From assembly GCF_900170025.1 (NCBI RefSeq), contig NZ_FWEX01000005.1:735774-799773 (forward strand): 64,000 nt of DNA, read 5' to 3'. This document shows, piece after piece, positions 52,236 through 62,011 of this stretch (positions within the stretch are counted from its first letter, which is position 1; every line of letters begins with the position of its first letter). The position numbers and the translations under genes were made by a program. The notes under the pieces were generated by a model. That model was not told the DNA's origin. It was given only the letters and a program-made list of their open reading frames with translations, and did no database searches. The stretch is from Nitrospira sp. ND1. GTDB taxonomy: Bacteria; Nitrospirota; Nitrospiria; Nitrospirales; Nitrospiraceae.

Positions 52236-53630
52236 GTGAAAATACACCTTACAGCAATCCTCGTTCTCAGCTTTATTGCTGGCATTTGGGTCTCGTTCGA
52301 CTCGTCCACACCGGCCGACGCCCAAACACGCTTATTTCGAAAACGCCAGCTACAAACGCAGCCTGTCACACCTCCCGTGAGTCAAACCACGACCGCACGA
52401 GACTATTCGGTCCTCAAGATCGTTCCTCCTCCCGCAGGCGGCCTATATCTGGGACAATACGAATGGCTTCAGAACGATATCGCAACATTCGAATCGGCAA
52501 GCGGACGCAAGACTGCGCTATGGTCCAAATATCGAGGGACCTGGGCCAACGGATATGATGCAGCGGGACAGCCCCATTTCGACGTGCAAGCTGCCAACCT
52601 CGCTTGGCAGGATGGGAAGGTGATCGTCGTCCAAGCCTACAACACTCACCCTGCACCGGGGGAGTCAGAGGCTCCCGAAGGTTTCACGGTCGACAAATTA
52701 CTCAACGGAGTCTATGACGCGGAACTTCGACGGTTCGCCGGTGAGCTCCGGCAATATGGAAAGCCGACGTTTTTTATCTCGGGCCGCGAACCCAATGGGA
52801 TCGGAGCTGACTACTTCGGCGGCTTCGGGCCGATCGGTGACAAATCGTTACAGTGGGCGATTGAAAACAAGCGAGGCTTTGCGGAGTTTAACCCGTCCAC
52901 GCTTCCCTACAGCGCTCTATACAGTGACATCGGAACCCCTCAAGTATGCGATGGGGTAGAACGCCTCAAAGCGGCCCAACGGTACTACTATGATTTTTTT
53001 GTTCGTCGGGAAGGTCTGAAATTTCTTACATTCGATTCGATGGGGTGGGCGGTCCACCAACTGAATCAGATCGATTATGACGTGGCGGATCTTCCGGCTA
53101 CGGTCGACAAAACTTACGCGAAACAACTCCTGCAGAGCTGCCACTCCTTCGCCAATTTTTATCCGGGGGATCAATATGTGGACTGGGTCAGCCTCGACTT
53201 CTACATGATCGATTACTATGCGAAGGACTGGCCTGGGCTCACCCAAGACTATGTCATCCCCATCGACAATCACTTCGCGGCACTGGACTCGGTATTGCGA
53301 GAAGTAAAAACGGTGGCTCCAACCAAGCCGGTGTTCTTTATGGAGCTTGGATTTCCGGATGGAACTCAGCAGAATTCAAACTGGGCGGCACAAAAAATCG
53401 CCACCGGTTTGTCGCGTCTCATTGTGGGTTACCCGCAGATTAATGGGTTTACAATGTGGTCTGCACATCCGTCGTGGATGATCCCCGGGGTGTTTCCCTT
53501 CGATTGCCTGATCCGTCCAGGAACACAGCAGGCCACGGCTCTGAAAAACACGATCACAGCAAACCCAGCCATGTTTCACTCGTGTGTGTATTTGTCAGAT
53601 GGGAAACTGCACCCGAACTGCGTCAATTAG
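52236..53630 (+). CDS. Secreted GH26-like glycoside hydrolase
   Basis: A 464-residue exported protein starting at GTG (after GGAGGG) with a signal peptide (about 1-30, LTAILVLSFIAGIWVSF, cleavage near ADA). The rest fits a GH26-type TIM barrel: general acid Glu185 in ISGREPNG and nucleophile Glu370 in PVFFMELGFPDG, with YPQINGFTMWSAHPSW after it. GH26 enzymes cut beta-mannans and related polymers. It lies beside the exopolysaccharide cluster, so it may trim or release the cell's own polymer (inference). The family match is remote, and the usual His before the acid Glu is Arg here. Confidence 0.68.
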   Translation: MKIHLTAILVLSFIAGIWVSFDSSTPADAQTRLFRKRQLQTQPVTPPVSQTTTARDYSVLKIVPPPAGGLYLGQYEWLQNDIATFESASGRKTALWSKYRGTWANGYDAAGQPHFDVQAANLAWQDGKVIVVQAYNTHPAPGESEAPEGFTVDKLLNGVYDAELRRFAGELRQYGKPTFFISGREPNGIGADYFGGFGPIGDKSLQWAIENKRGFAEFNPSTLPYSALYSDIGTPQVCDGVERLKAAQRYYYDFFVRREGLKFLTFDSMGWAVHQLNQIDYDVADLPATVDKTYAKQLLQSCHSFANFYPGDQYVDWVSLDFYMIDYYAKDWPGLTQDYVIPIDNHFAALDSVLREVKTVAPTKPVFFMELGFPDGTQQNSNWAAQKIATGLSRLIVGYPQINGFTMWSAHPSWMIPGVFPFDCLIRPGTQQATALKNTITANPAMFHSCVYLSDGKLHPNCVN

Positions 53631-53726
53631 CCGGCTACATTCATGACCGTGTTCGGTCGATCGCAGATATGGTTACACGGTGGCAGGTGAGGTCGTGCTT
53701 ACGGCTTCACAACGAACCGCAGTCAT

Positions 53727-53769
53727 ATCCATGCTAAACGGGACGCGGCAGCTCCCGCTTAGCATGGAT
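53727..53769. terminator. Long inverted repeat between convergent genes
   Basis: Two 17-base arms (53727-53743 and 53753-53769) pair with one mismatch around a 9-base loop. It lies between the convergent GH26 and fcl genes and may end transcription from both sides, though neither side has a T-run. Confidence 0.6.
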
Positions 53770-53783
53770 GCGAATCGTGAAAA

Positions 53784-54743
53784 TTAGAACACCACCTCTC
53801 GCACCCGCGCCCGATTGGCTTGAAACCAGGAAACGGTCTTCTGAATGCCGTCCGTAAAGGCTGTAGTTGATTCGAACCCAAACAATTGTTTGGCGCGACT
53901 CACTTCCAGGCAGCGACGCGGCTGCCCGTTCGGCTTTGCGGTATCCCAGACGATCTCACCGGTAAACCCAACTGCATCGGCGATTAAATGAGCCAATGCC
54001 TGGATAGTAATCTCATGCCCGGTTCCCAAATTGATCGGCTCATTCCCGTTGTAATGCTCGGCGGCCAGCAAAATGGCGCGAGCGGCATCATCGACGTAGA
54101 GGAACTCGCGGGACGGTGAGCCGTCACCCCACAACACAACCCGGCCGTCACCTCGCTCCTTTGCTTCCATGCATTTCCTGATCAAGGCCGGAATCACATG
54201 CGAGGTCTGCATATCGAAATTGTCCCCCGGACCATACAAGTTTACCGGAAACAGAACGATCGCATTGAATCCATACTGCTGCCGATACGCCTGGGCCTGG
54301 ACGAGCATCATCTTCTTGGCCAATCCATAAGGGGCATTGGTCTCTTCCGGATATCCCGTCCAGAGCTCCTCCTCACGAAAAGGTATCGGCGTATATTTGG
54401 GATACGAACAGATGGTCGCCAAGGCCACAAATTTCTCCAAGTTCCGTTGGCGCCCAACCTCCATTAACTGAGTTCCCATCATCAGGTTGTCGTAAAAAAA
54501 CTGACCGGCATGGGTTTGATTCGCCCCGATCCCACCCACGCGGGCAGCCAGGTGCAACACCAAATCAGGGGTTGCGTCCGCATACAGCCGCCTGACGGCG
54601 CTCATGTCCACAAGATCATAGTCGATGCTCCGAGGGACCACGATGTTGCGACAACCCTGCTGCCGAAGCTGTGCCACCACTACCGCCCCCAAGAACCCGG
54701 CTCCACCCGTCACCACCACTCGTTTGTCCGTCCAATACGACAT
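53784..54743 (-). CDS. fcl: GDP-L-fucose synthase
   Basis: A 319-residue SDR-family epimerase/reductase. It has NAD(P) motif TGGAGFLG, the hallmark [20 protein letters not shown], the active-site Ser/Cys in ATICSYPK, and YGLAKK with the catalytic Tyr and Lys. It converts GDP-4-keto-6-deoxymannose to GDP-L-fucose. It follows gmd with a 2-base gap. It is the last gene of the visible EPS cluster. Confidence 0.95.
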   Translation of the reverse strand: MSYWTDKRVVVTGGAGFLGAVVVAQLRQQGCRNIVVPRSIDYDLVDMSAVRRLYADATPDLVLHLAARVGGIGANQTHAGQFFYDNLMMGTQLMEVGRQRNLEKFVALATICSYPKYTPIPFREEELWTGYPEETNAPYGLAKKMMLVQAQAYRQQYGFNAIVLFPVNLYGPGDNFDMQTSHVIPALIRKCMEAKERGDGRVVLWGDGSPSREFLYVDDAARAILLAAEHYNGNEPINLGTGHEITIQALAHLIADAVGFTGEIVWDTAKPNGQPRRCLEVSRAKQLFGFESTTAFTDGIQKTVSWFQANRARVREVVF

Positions 54744-54745
54744 GA

Positions 54746-55753
54746 TTAGCGTGCTCCCCTGGTGCCATTGAGAATGCCCCGTTCGGCGCGTAGATCACCC
54801 TCAACCATCATCACGATGAGCTCTTCGAAAGACACCTTCGGCTCCCAACCCAGGATCTTTTTCGCCTTCGTGGCATCGCCGATCAACAGGTCGACCTCGG
54901 TCGGACGGTAGTAACGCGGATCGATTTTCACGTATTGGTTCCAATCCAGGTCAAGGTAGCCGAAGGTGCGGTCGAGAAATTCCCGCACCGTATGCGTTTC
55001 GCCGGTCGCGATCACGTAGTCATCCGGTTGATCCGCTTGCAACATCATCCACATCGCCTGCACGTAATCGCCGGCGAACCCCCAGTCGCGCTTGGCGTCG
55101 AGGTTCCCGAGATACAGATCCTGTTGCACCCCCAGCTTGATTCGGGCCGCCGCTCGCGTAATTTTCCGGGTGACAAACGTCTCTCCTCGCCGGGGCGATT
55201 CATGATTGAAGAGAATGCCGCTACAGGCGAACAGGTTGTAGGCCTCACGATAGTTGACCGTAATCCAGTGTGCATAGACCTTGGCGGCGCCATAGGGGCT
55301 CCGGGGATAAAACGGTGTGCTCTCCCGTTGCGGAATCTGCTGCACCTTGCCGAACATCTCGCTGGAGGAAGCCTGATAAAACTTGGGCTGGATACCGGAT
55401 TCGCGAATGGCTTCCAACAGACGGACGGTCCCCAATGCCGTCACCTCCGCAGTATATTCAGGCACATCGAAACTCACGCGCACGTGGCTCTGCGCGCCCA
55501 GGTTGTAGATCTCATCCGGCTGAATCGTACGCAGAATTTTATTGAGCGAACTGGCATCGTTGAGGTCCCCATAGACCAGCCGCAGTCTCGGTTCGGCAAC
55601 ATGTGGATCCTGATAGATCGCATCGATGCGGCCGGTATTGAAGGAGCTGGAGCGCCGGATAATGCCATGGACCTCATAACCCTTCGCCAACAATAACTCT
55701 GCGAGATACGACCCATCCTGCCCGCTGATGCCGGTGATCAATGCTTTCTTCAC
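54746..55753 (-). CDS. gmd: GDP-mannose 4,6-dehydratase
   Basis: A 335-residue SDR enzyme with [43 protein letters not shown], and [20 protein letters not shown] with the catalytic Tyr/Lys. It makes GDP-4-keto-6-deoxy-D-mannose, the precursor of GDP-L-fucose or GDP-rhamnose. Coupled to fcl, it indicates fucose in the polymer. Length is normal. Confidence 0.96.
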   Translation of the reverse strand: MKKALITGISGQDGSYLAELLLAKGYEVHGIIRRSSSFNTGRIDAIYQDPHVAEPRLRLVYGDLNDASSLNKILRTIQPDEIYNLGAQSHVRVSFDVPEYTAEVTALGTVRLLEAIRESGIQPKFYQASSSEMFGKVQQIPQRESTPFYPRSPYGAAKVYAHWITVNYREAYNLFACSGILFNHESPRRGETFVTRKITRAAARIKLGVQQDLYLGNLDAKRDWGFAGDYVQAMWMMLQADQPDDYVIATGETHTVREFLDRTFGYLDLDWNQYVKIDPRYYRPTEVDLLIGDATKAKKILGWEPKVSFEELIVMMVEGDLRAERGILNGTRGAR

Positions 55754-55858
55754 GGTGTTGCCTCACTTCATTGTTACAACTGGGATACTCGGACCCAGCC
55801 AGCCTGGGCCATCACACATTCAGTTCGCTGGATCTACCTGAGAGAACCCGGCCGCTTC

Positions 55859-56869
55859 CTACCGCCCTACGCTTTGAAAGACCTGGCGTTCACACCAGGC
55901 ATAGGTCCGCTCAAGTCCTTCCTGTATACTCGTCGTGGGCGACCAATCGAGGATATCGCGCGCTCTGGTCCAATCGGCCGCTCGGTCGACATCACCTTCG
56001 GGCTTGCTGGTGTCGAACCGGATATCGATCTGCTTTCCAGAAATGGCACACACCAGTTCCGCGATCTCCTTGATCGAGGTGCTGTAATCGGGGCCAATCT
56101 GAATCACTCCCTGATTCATGCCTTTGGTGGCCACTGACACCAACGCGTCCACGATATCGCTTACGAACACGAACGCGCGGCGCTGCTTGCCCGATCCCCA
56201 TACCACGAATTCCTCGTCGGGATGCCGGACGGCCTTACGGATCAGGGATGGAATCACCTGCGATTTTTCGGGGGACATTTCACAGTGGGGCCCGTAGACA
56301 TTGTGGAACCGAAGAATTCCGATATCCAGCAGCTTCTCCTTGCGGGCCAAATCACAGCCCATTTCGCCCATCAGTTTGCTCCACCCGTAGGATGACTCCG
56401 GTGATGCGGGATAGACATCGTCTTCCTTGAAGGGCGGCGGGTTCAATTTGCTTTGGCGTTCAGCCGGATAGCTGCATGCGGTTCCCACATACACATAGGA
56501 CGACACCTTGCTGGCGATGGCCGCCCGCAGCATATTGGAGTCGACGATCAGGTTCGTGTTGAACAGCGAGAACTGGTTGCCGAACACATAGTTGATGCCG
56601 GCGACCACATCGGCCAGGTGATAGACGATATCCTGCCCCTCTGTCGCCCGTTCGCAATTCCGATAGTCGCACAGATCCAGTTCCAAGAACCGGCTTTCCA
56701 TGTCGATCACCGGCGCCCCGTCCTCACCGAGCAGATTCGACTTCTTTCCACGCCACAGATTGTCCACCACGGTTACCTGCGCGCCCGCAGCAGCGAGCCG
56801 CGCCACGAGATGGGACCCGATCTGACCCGCGCCCCCGGTGACAAGTACGCGTTTGTTTTTCCAATACAT
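55859..56869 (-). CDS. NAD-dependent sugar epimerase/dehydratase (GDP-mannose 3,5-epimerase-like)
   Basis: The ATG at 56869 follows AGGGG and gives 336 residues. Extended SDR features are LVTGGAGQIGSHLV, DVVAGINYVFGN, GTACSYPAE and YGWSKLMGE. The active-site region with Cys in ACSYP is like GDP-mannose 3,5-epimerases, but the exact substrate is uncertain. Upstream is the GMC oxidoreductase, and downstream is gmd after 105 bases. Confidence 0.85.
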   Translation of the reverse strand: MYWKNKRVLVTGGAGQIGSHLVARLAAAGAQVTVVDNLWRGKKSNLLGEDGAPVIDMESRFLELDLCDYRNCERATEGQDIVYHLADVVAGINYVFGNQFSLFNTNLIVDSNMLRAAIASKVSSYVYVGTACSYPAERQSKLNPPPFKEDDVYPASPESSYGWSKLMGEMGCDLARKEKLLDIGILRFHNVYGPHCEMSPEKSQVIPSLIRKAVRHPDEEFVVWGSGKQRRAFVFVSDIVDALVSVATKGMNQGVIQIGPDYSTSIKEIAELVCAISGKQIDIRFDTSKPEGDVDRAADWTRARDILDWSPTTSIQEGLERTYAWCERQVFQSVGR

Positions 56870-56899
56870 AGTGTTCCCCTTTCCCACAGAAATAATTTC

Positions 56900-58558
56900 T
56901 CAGACTCGCGTGACGCCGGAATGTATTGCCTTGAGATGATCGGCGAGCCGCAGCGCCATGGCGACGATCGTCAACGTCGGATTGGCGTGGCTGGATGTCG
57001 GAAACACCGAACTGCTGGCGACAAACAGATTCGCCACTCCATGCACACGGCACTGCTCGTCGACCACGCCCTGCGAGGGGTCTGCAGACATACGAGTGGT
57101 TCCGATGTGATGACCCAGCACCGCCTTCACGTCGCGCATCAACTGCGACACATCGTTCTCCAAATAGGTCAAGTACCCGCAATTCTGCCGGCGTAGTTCC
57201 TGATCGATAAGCTCATGCGCCCGTTGCACACTCTGCCGATCCTGCTCAGTGACTTCGAAATGAAGCCGCAACCGCGGCATGTCGAACTCGTCACGCGCAT
57301 CATCCAACATCACGCGATTGTCCCGATGAGGCACCTGTTCACTCTGGAAGTAGAGGTAATAAGTGTTTGAGCGGGACCGCATGAGCAGCGAAGGAATCCG
57401 TCGACGCTGGAGCAGCCGCTTTCGACCGAACTTTGGGAGTACCGACAAGGCCTGGGGGGAACCCGCCAGGATATTTTTGATATGCCGCCAATAGAGCGAG
57501 TACTTCCCCTTCCCTAACTCCTCCTGCTGCCTCCCTCCCAACAAACGTTTGAGCAAAAACGCTGCAGAAAGGACCGCATTACCGTGGCCCGGATCCCCCA
57601 CCAAGGGGCGGTCCAACAGCATGTACAGATTCAAGAGACGGTGCCGACGCTGAGCCTCTTCCGAGAACGCGATGCGACGTCTGCAGAAGACACCCTGCGG
57701 ATCGGCCTCGTACCCGAACATGACATCCTGTCCTGCCGTGAGCGTGACACTCGCGATGACGCCGTGAATATGCGACATATACCCACGTCCCAACCAATCC
57801 GAATGGTTGCCGATTCCCTCCCGATGCACACGTCGAGAAGCCAACAGCAGTCGCGTCGTTTCCAACCCGCCGCCGGCCAACACCGTGGTGTGCGCGCGTA
57901 CGGTAAAGCGACGGCCGCTAAAGGTTGCCACGTCGACCGAATCGATCCGCTTGCCGTCCGATGAGGGCTGTAATTCAACCGCAAGGGCGTGCAGCAGAAC
58001 ACGCAGATTGTCCGCACGTGTGAGAATCGGCCGATAGACCTTCCCGAATTGCGTCGGCGGACTCCATCGCTCGATGCCCGACGTATTCACATCCCCGTCC
58101 TCAAAACCAGGCAGCATCGAAGGTGGCGCACCGGGGAGCGCGGTCGACACACGGTAGTCGTACTCGCCACACTCACAATAGGAATGGGCACGTCGGTAAT
58201 AGCCGTCGATCTCCTTCTGCGGAAACGGCCAGCCGCTGTGCGAGATCCACTCGCGTTGATCAAAATCGAGGGAATCGAACGGAATGCAGCGTCCACCCCA
58301 CAGAGATGTCGTGCCTCCGAGTTGGCGATAACGAGCCTGATCCAACGGCAAGTGACGGACCGGATCGTTTAGCTCTCCCTGGTAGAGGCCCTGACTCGGT
58401 CCGGCTTTCGACTTCCCACCGGCTTCCAATACAATAATGGTCAGACCGGTGGCCAGCAGCTCCATCGCCAGGGTAATACCGGCGGCACCTGCGCCCACAA
58501 TGCACACGTCGGCCGTGAGGGTCTCTCCGTCGGAAATCGATCGCGCATCAAGCAACAT
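56900..58558 (-). CDS. GMC-family FAD oxidoreductase
   Basis: A 552-residue flavoprotein with an N-terminal dinucleotide fold, CIVGAGAAGITLAMELLATG (about 21-40), and LGGTTSLWGGRCIPFD. The C-terminal GMC domain contains GHHIGTTRMS and SSSVFPTSSHANPTLTIVAMAL. These enzymes oxidise alcohols and sugars. It overlaps the aldo/keto reductase gene by 11 bases and lies 30 bases before the epimerase gene, so it is part of the EPS operon. A role in oxidising a sugar unit is inference. Confidence 0.9.
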   Translation of the reverse strand: MLLDARSISDGETLTADVCIVGAGAAGITLAMELLATGLTIIVLEAGGKSKAGPSQGLYQGELNDPVRHLPLDQARYRQLGGTTSLWGGRCIPFDSLDFDQREWISHSGWPFPQKEIDGYYRRAHSYCECGEYDYRVSTALPGAPPSMLPGFEDGDVNTSGIERWSPPTQFGKVYRPILTRADNLRVLLHALAVELQPSSDGKRIDSVDVATFSGRRFTVRAHTTVLAGGGLETTRLLLASRRVHREGIGNHSDWLGRGYMSHIHGVIASVTLTAGQDVMFGYEADPQGVFCRRRIAFSEEAQRRHRLLNLYMLLDRPLVGDPGHGNAVLSAAFLLKRLLGGRQQEELGKGKYSLYWRHIKNILAGSPQALSVLPKFGRKRLLQRRRIPSLLMRSRSNTYYLYFQSEQVPHRDNRVMLDDARDEFDMPRLRLHFEVTEQDRQSVQRAHELIDQELRRQNCGYLTYLENDVSQLMRDVKAVLGHHIGTTRMSADPSQGVVDEQCRVHGVANLFVASSSVFPTSSHANPTLTIVAMALRLADHLKAIHSGVTRV

Positions 58559-59414
58559 GGCTACACCTCATCGCGACGTCCATCGCACGCACATTCTCCT
58601 GCACATGCCGCCGGCAACTCATTCCCGCCAGCACGACGCCGATCTCCGCACGCTCCACCAGCGGACCTAATGCATCGGACACGGAGCCTTTGGCCAGTAC
58701 ATCATGCGCAAACACCTCCCGCGCGATCACGCCCACCTGTTGGGCCTGTGCGCGCTCCAACACCGGGATGGCCGCCTCGATTCGGCTGCGGTCGATCGGA
58801 ATTTGGACACAAGTGACGTCCGGCTGTCCGAGCCAGACTTGGGCTTCGTCCAACGACCGACAGGACACGCCGAACTGCCGAAGTTTACCTTGCGCCATGA
58901 AACGGGTCAGCAGCTCGAACACCGCATCACGTTGCGGCACATCGACCGGGGGGTTGTGCAACAAGAACAGATCGATCCGATCCACGTTGAGCCGACGCAA
59001 GCTCCCCTCGATTCGTCCGGAAAGATAGTCCGGTTCAAAACACTGCCGTTCCTGCCGGCGACGCGCCTGCGTCGTCGCGACTCGTGCAGTCCGCCAACGC
59101 CGCAGGATTGAATTCACAACCGGCTTTGCCAGTCGTACCACAGGTTCCATCGAACCGACCGTCAACCCGGCCTTGGTACAGAGAATCATTCCTTCGCCCC
59201 CGCTCCGAAACAGCTTCCCAAGCAGGCGTTCACTATCACCCTGACCATAGACATCGGCTGTATCAAAAAACGTAATACCCGCCTCCCTGGCCTCACGAAG
59301 ACTCGCCTCCACTTCGGTGCGCGAGTACCGTGTCGCCAGCGAAGCGATCATCGAGCATCCGAACCCCAGCACCGACGGCGTCAGGCCGGTGTTACCGAGC
59401 TTGCGATACTGCAC
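58548..59414 (-). CDS. Aldo/keto reductase family protein
   Basis: The 288-residue TIM-barrel protein has MQYRKLGNTGLTPSVLGFGC, FFDTADVYGQGDSERLLGKL and a catalytic-type Tyr in DVYG. The middle part (RRLNVDRIDLFLLHNPPVDV) is standard. It overlaps the GT4 gene by 23 bases and the GMC gene by 11, a tight unit. It may reduce a keto-sugar made by the GMC or epimerase enzymes (inference). NADPH use is expected from the family. Confidence 0.9.
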   Translation of the reverse strand: MQYRKLGNTGLTPSVLGFGCSMIASLATRYSRTEVEASLREAREAGITFFDTADVYGQGDSERLLGKLFRSGGEGMILCTKAGLTVGSMEPVVRLAKPVVNSILRRWRTARVATTQARRRQERQCFEPDYLSGRIEGSLRRLNVDRIDLFLLHNPPVDVPQRDAVFELLTRFMAQGKLRQFGVSCRSLDEAQVWLGQPDVTCVQIPIDRSRIEAAIPVLERAQAQQVGVIAREVFAHDVLAKGSVSDALGPLVERAEIGVVLAGMSCRRHVQENVRAMDVAMRCSHVA

Positions 59415-60543
59415 AATCCGCTCCGATCCCTACGACGTCCGCGTACCGAGCCGCGGTAATCCGTGCAATCGCCTCCCACGAAATCTCCGCGGCTGCCTGC
59501 CGAACATTCGTGACCATGCGCGCATACAGCACATCATCGCGCAACAGTCGAACGATCGCCTGCGCCAGCACTGCCGGATCCTTCGGGGGCACGAGCAACC
59601 CCGTCGATTCGTCGCTCACGACCTCATCGAACCCACCCACTCGCGTGGCAATCACGGGTTTCCCGAATCCGAAGGCAGAAGCCAAGACACCGCTATTCCA
59701 TCCGTTTTCGTACGGCAGCACCAAGAGCCGCGCGGCAGTAAAATAGCCGGCCATCTGCGCAAAACTCACGTACTGCGGCACCAATCGCACCCGCTCCTGC
59801 AAGCCCAAATCGGTGAGCTGCCGCTGCAACGGCGCAATGTCCATCAGCGGCTTCCCGACAATCAACAACAAGGCATCCGGCACCTGCCGAAGTACCTCCG
59901 GCGCGGCGGAGAGGAGCGTATGGATCCCTTTCCTCGGCTCAATCAATCCGAAACACAACACCACCCGTGACGCGGCAGGAATGTCCGGCGGCTCACCGGC
60001 CACGTGTTCCCGCACAAACGCCGTAAGATCGGCGATCGGAAGCACCGTGATCCGGTCACGCGGCACCGCGAAATGCTCGACGACCAGCGGCTGATTCTGT
60101 TTGGCATTGAGAAACACATGCCGCATGCGGGCATAGAGAAAACGGAACGCGCGGATATGATAGGGTCGTAATGAGTTGGGCAAGACGTCCTGGGGAGTAT
60201 AGACGAACGAGGCGCTGCCCAAGAGCCGTAACATCGCCCATAGAAGAATGTACAGGGCCGGATGTTGCGCCCCCTGCAGATGGATAATCTGCGGCCGGAA
60301 AGTCAGGCAATGCCAGACAAACCGACAGAGCCGCAGCGGCCTGGGCCGATACCGATCAAAGACCTCCAACGCCTTATACTTTCTCGGATAGTCTGCCAAT
60401 TCGAATCCAATACCTGTGACCAGCGTGACGCGATGCCCCCGTTCCACCAGCGCATTGGCCAAATTGTGGGTATATTGCACCGTCCCGGCACGCGGAGCCG
60501 GCGCGATAAAGAGGATACGAAGCTCGCCACTCACTGTTGCCAT
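59392..60543 (-). CDS. Glycosyltransferase family 4
   Basis: The ATG at 60543, after GAAGGG, gives 383 residues of the GT-B fold. The N-terminal domain has FIAPAPRAGTVQYTHNLANA. The C-terminal nucleotide-sugar site has LCFGLIEPRKGIHTLLSAAP and GWNSGVLASAFGFGKPVIAT. It adds a sugar to the EPS repeat on its lipid carrier. The preceding GTG is not favoured. Donor sugar is unknown; GDP-mannose or GDP-fucose is plausible from neighbours. Confidence 0.92.
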   Translation of the reverse strand: MATVSGELRILFIAPAPRAGTVQYTHNLANALVERGHRVTLVTGIGFELADYPRKYKALEVFDRYRPRPLRLCRFVWHCLTFRPQIIHLQGAQHPALYILLWAMLRLLGSASFVYTPQDVLPNSLRPYHIRAFRFLYARMRHVFLNAKQNQPLVVEHFAVPRDRITVLPIADLTAFVREHVAGEPPDIPAASRVVLCFGLIEPRKGIHTLLSAAPEVLRQVPDALLLIVGKPLMDIAPLQRQLTDLGLQERVRLVPQYVSFAQMAGYFTAARLLVLPYENGWNSGVLASAFGFGKPVIATRVGGFDEVVSDESTGLLVPPKDPAVLAQAIVRLLRDDVLYARMVTNVRQAAAEISWEAIARITAARYADVVGIGADCAVSQAR

Positions 60544-60616
60544 ATTCCCTTCCACCTTACTGCTCTGCTTTCGGAGTCTCCCCGGGTTTCACCGATTCCT
60601 CAGCGTACGCACAACG

Positions 60617-61969
60617 TCAGAATGTCGCGATCATCCGCAGGCTGACCTTGTTCGCAAGGCGATTGGCAGACGTGCCCAAAATGTCTTCACGCTGGTCGAA
60701 CATGTCGTACCCCAGTCTAGCCACAAGCCAAGATGCCGGCGTGTACGAAATGCCGACATTCCATTTCAGCGTGTGTACCGTCAAATCGTCAGATCTGGTG
60801 CTCGTGAGAATCCACGTCAGCCCGGCATCAAAGAGAAAATTATTCGCGAGGCGGATTTTGGTCGACGCGCGGATAAAATCTCCGACCAGCGGTTGACTCA
60901 GTCCCCCCGACGGAGGAAACACATCGCGCATATAACTCAGCTCATACAACGCGTCCCCGATCGACTTCTTGATTGACGCCTGTGCGAGAACTTCGACCGT
61001 CGAAGGGTTCGGCTCCACACGAACCGCGCCGATTGTTCCGCTGAGTACCAGTGTCTCCGACAGATCGATCTCCTGGGCAACCAGCGCGGAATGTGACTGA
61101 AAATCTCGCCCCTGCTGGAAATCGAAAAATCGAAACCGATACTTCACGGTGGTGCGCCCCCACTGCGTCTCACGAACTCTCGCCCCCACCTCGCCTTCAT
61201 GGGTCATACTGTTGATGGCTCCCGGAGCATCGGTCGACCATAGAAAGTTGGCATAGTTAGCCAAGAGATCAACCGACGGTGTCAGACGATGGCGCATCAT
61301 CAAGGCGCCGAGGTTGATCGAGGTTCGCCCGAATGCAGCCATGACTCCGGGTGTCACTTGCTCCGTAGGATCCTGAAACGATTCAAACCGCTCAAACAGC
61401 GTCAGCGTCGTCCGGTCGCTAACATTCCACAGTCCGAACAGTTCCCCGTTCTGCCGCGACACGGCTCGGTTCTGATTCGTGTTATTCGCGTAGACTCTGG
61501 ACTCTACCGAATAGTCCATGGAAAGTTGTCCATCTCGTCCGAACGTCCGGTAACCCAGCCCCGGCGCAATCTTGGTGATGTAGTCCGTCCCACGATTCTG
61601 CGCCGTAAAGAAGACGTTGTCCGTATACTCTTCAGTGATGGTGAGTCGCGGCGTAAATCCCTCGCGGCGAATCGGCGCTCCTAACAATAACTTTTCCGAA
61701 ACCGGTATCCGCTCATACCCCATCTGGTTCTGCCACGAGGGCAATTCGCCAAACTCACGCTGAGGCCGAACAAACTCTGCGTTGTCCGGTTCCTGCGCCG
61801 TCAAAATGGGCGGAGCCAGCCCTACGCCCGCAGCCAATGCCACCGCCGCCACCGGAAGACGCAACCAACGGAAGCCCGCCCCGGCCGGCGCTTTTCTCCC
61901 CGTCAGTCCGCTACCTCGCCCGCCCTTGTCCCCCACAGCTGTGAGCAGGCACTGCATTCTCTGTGACAC
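60617..61969 (-). CDS. Outer-membrane beta-barrel protein of EPS cluster
   Basis: A 450-residue protein. A basic N-terminus leads to a hydrophobic stretch (about 37-58) that is probably a signal. After about 95 it is made of alternating strands (RLTITEEYTDNVFFTAQNRG, then DGQLSMDYSVESRVYANNTN) and ends in Phe, typical of outer-membrane barrels. Similar barrels lie in exosortase-type EPS loci and are thought to help export polymer. Start is GTG at 61969, with ATG 61957 as an alternative. It sits between the exporter and GT4 genes. Confidence 0.8.
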   Translation of the reverse strand: MSQRMQCLLTAVGDKGGRGSGLTGRKAPAGAGFRWLRLPVAAVALAAGVGLAPPILTAQEPDNAEFVRPQREFGELPSWQNQMGYERIPVSEKLLLGAPIRREGFTPRLTITEEYTDNVFFTAQNRGTDYITKIAPGLGYRTFGRDGQLSMDYSVESRVYANNTNQNRAVSRQNGELFGLWNVSDRTTLTLFERFESFQDPTEQVTPGVMAAFGRTSINLGALMMRHRLTPSVDLLANYANFLWSTDAPGAINSMTHEGEVGARVRETQWGRTTVKYRFRFFDFQQGRDFQSHSALVAQEIDLSETLVLSGTIGAVRVEPNPSTVEVLAQASIKKSIGDALYELSYMRDVFPPSGGLSQPLVGDFIRASTKIRLANNFLFDAGLTWILTSTRSDDLTVHTLKWNVGISYTPASWLVARLGYDMFDQREDILGTSANRLANKVSLRMIATF

Positions 61970-62011
61970 GTGACTTCGCTTTCGTCCCGGATTATTAAGA
62001 GATTGCCTATG

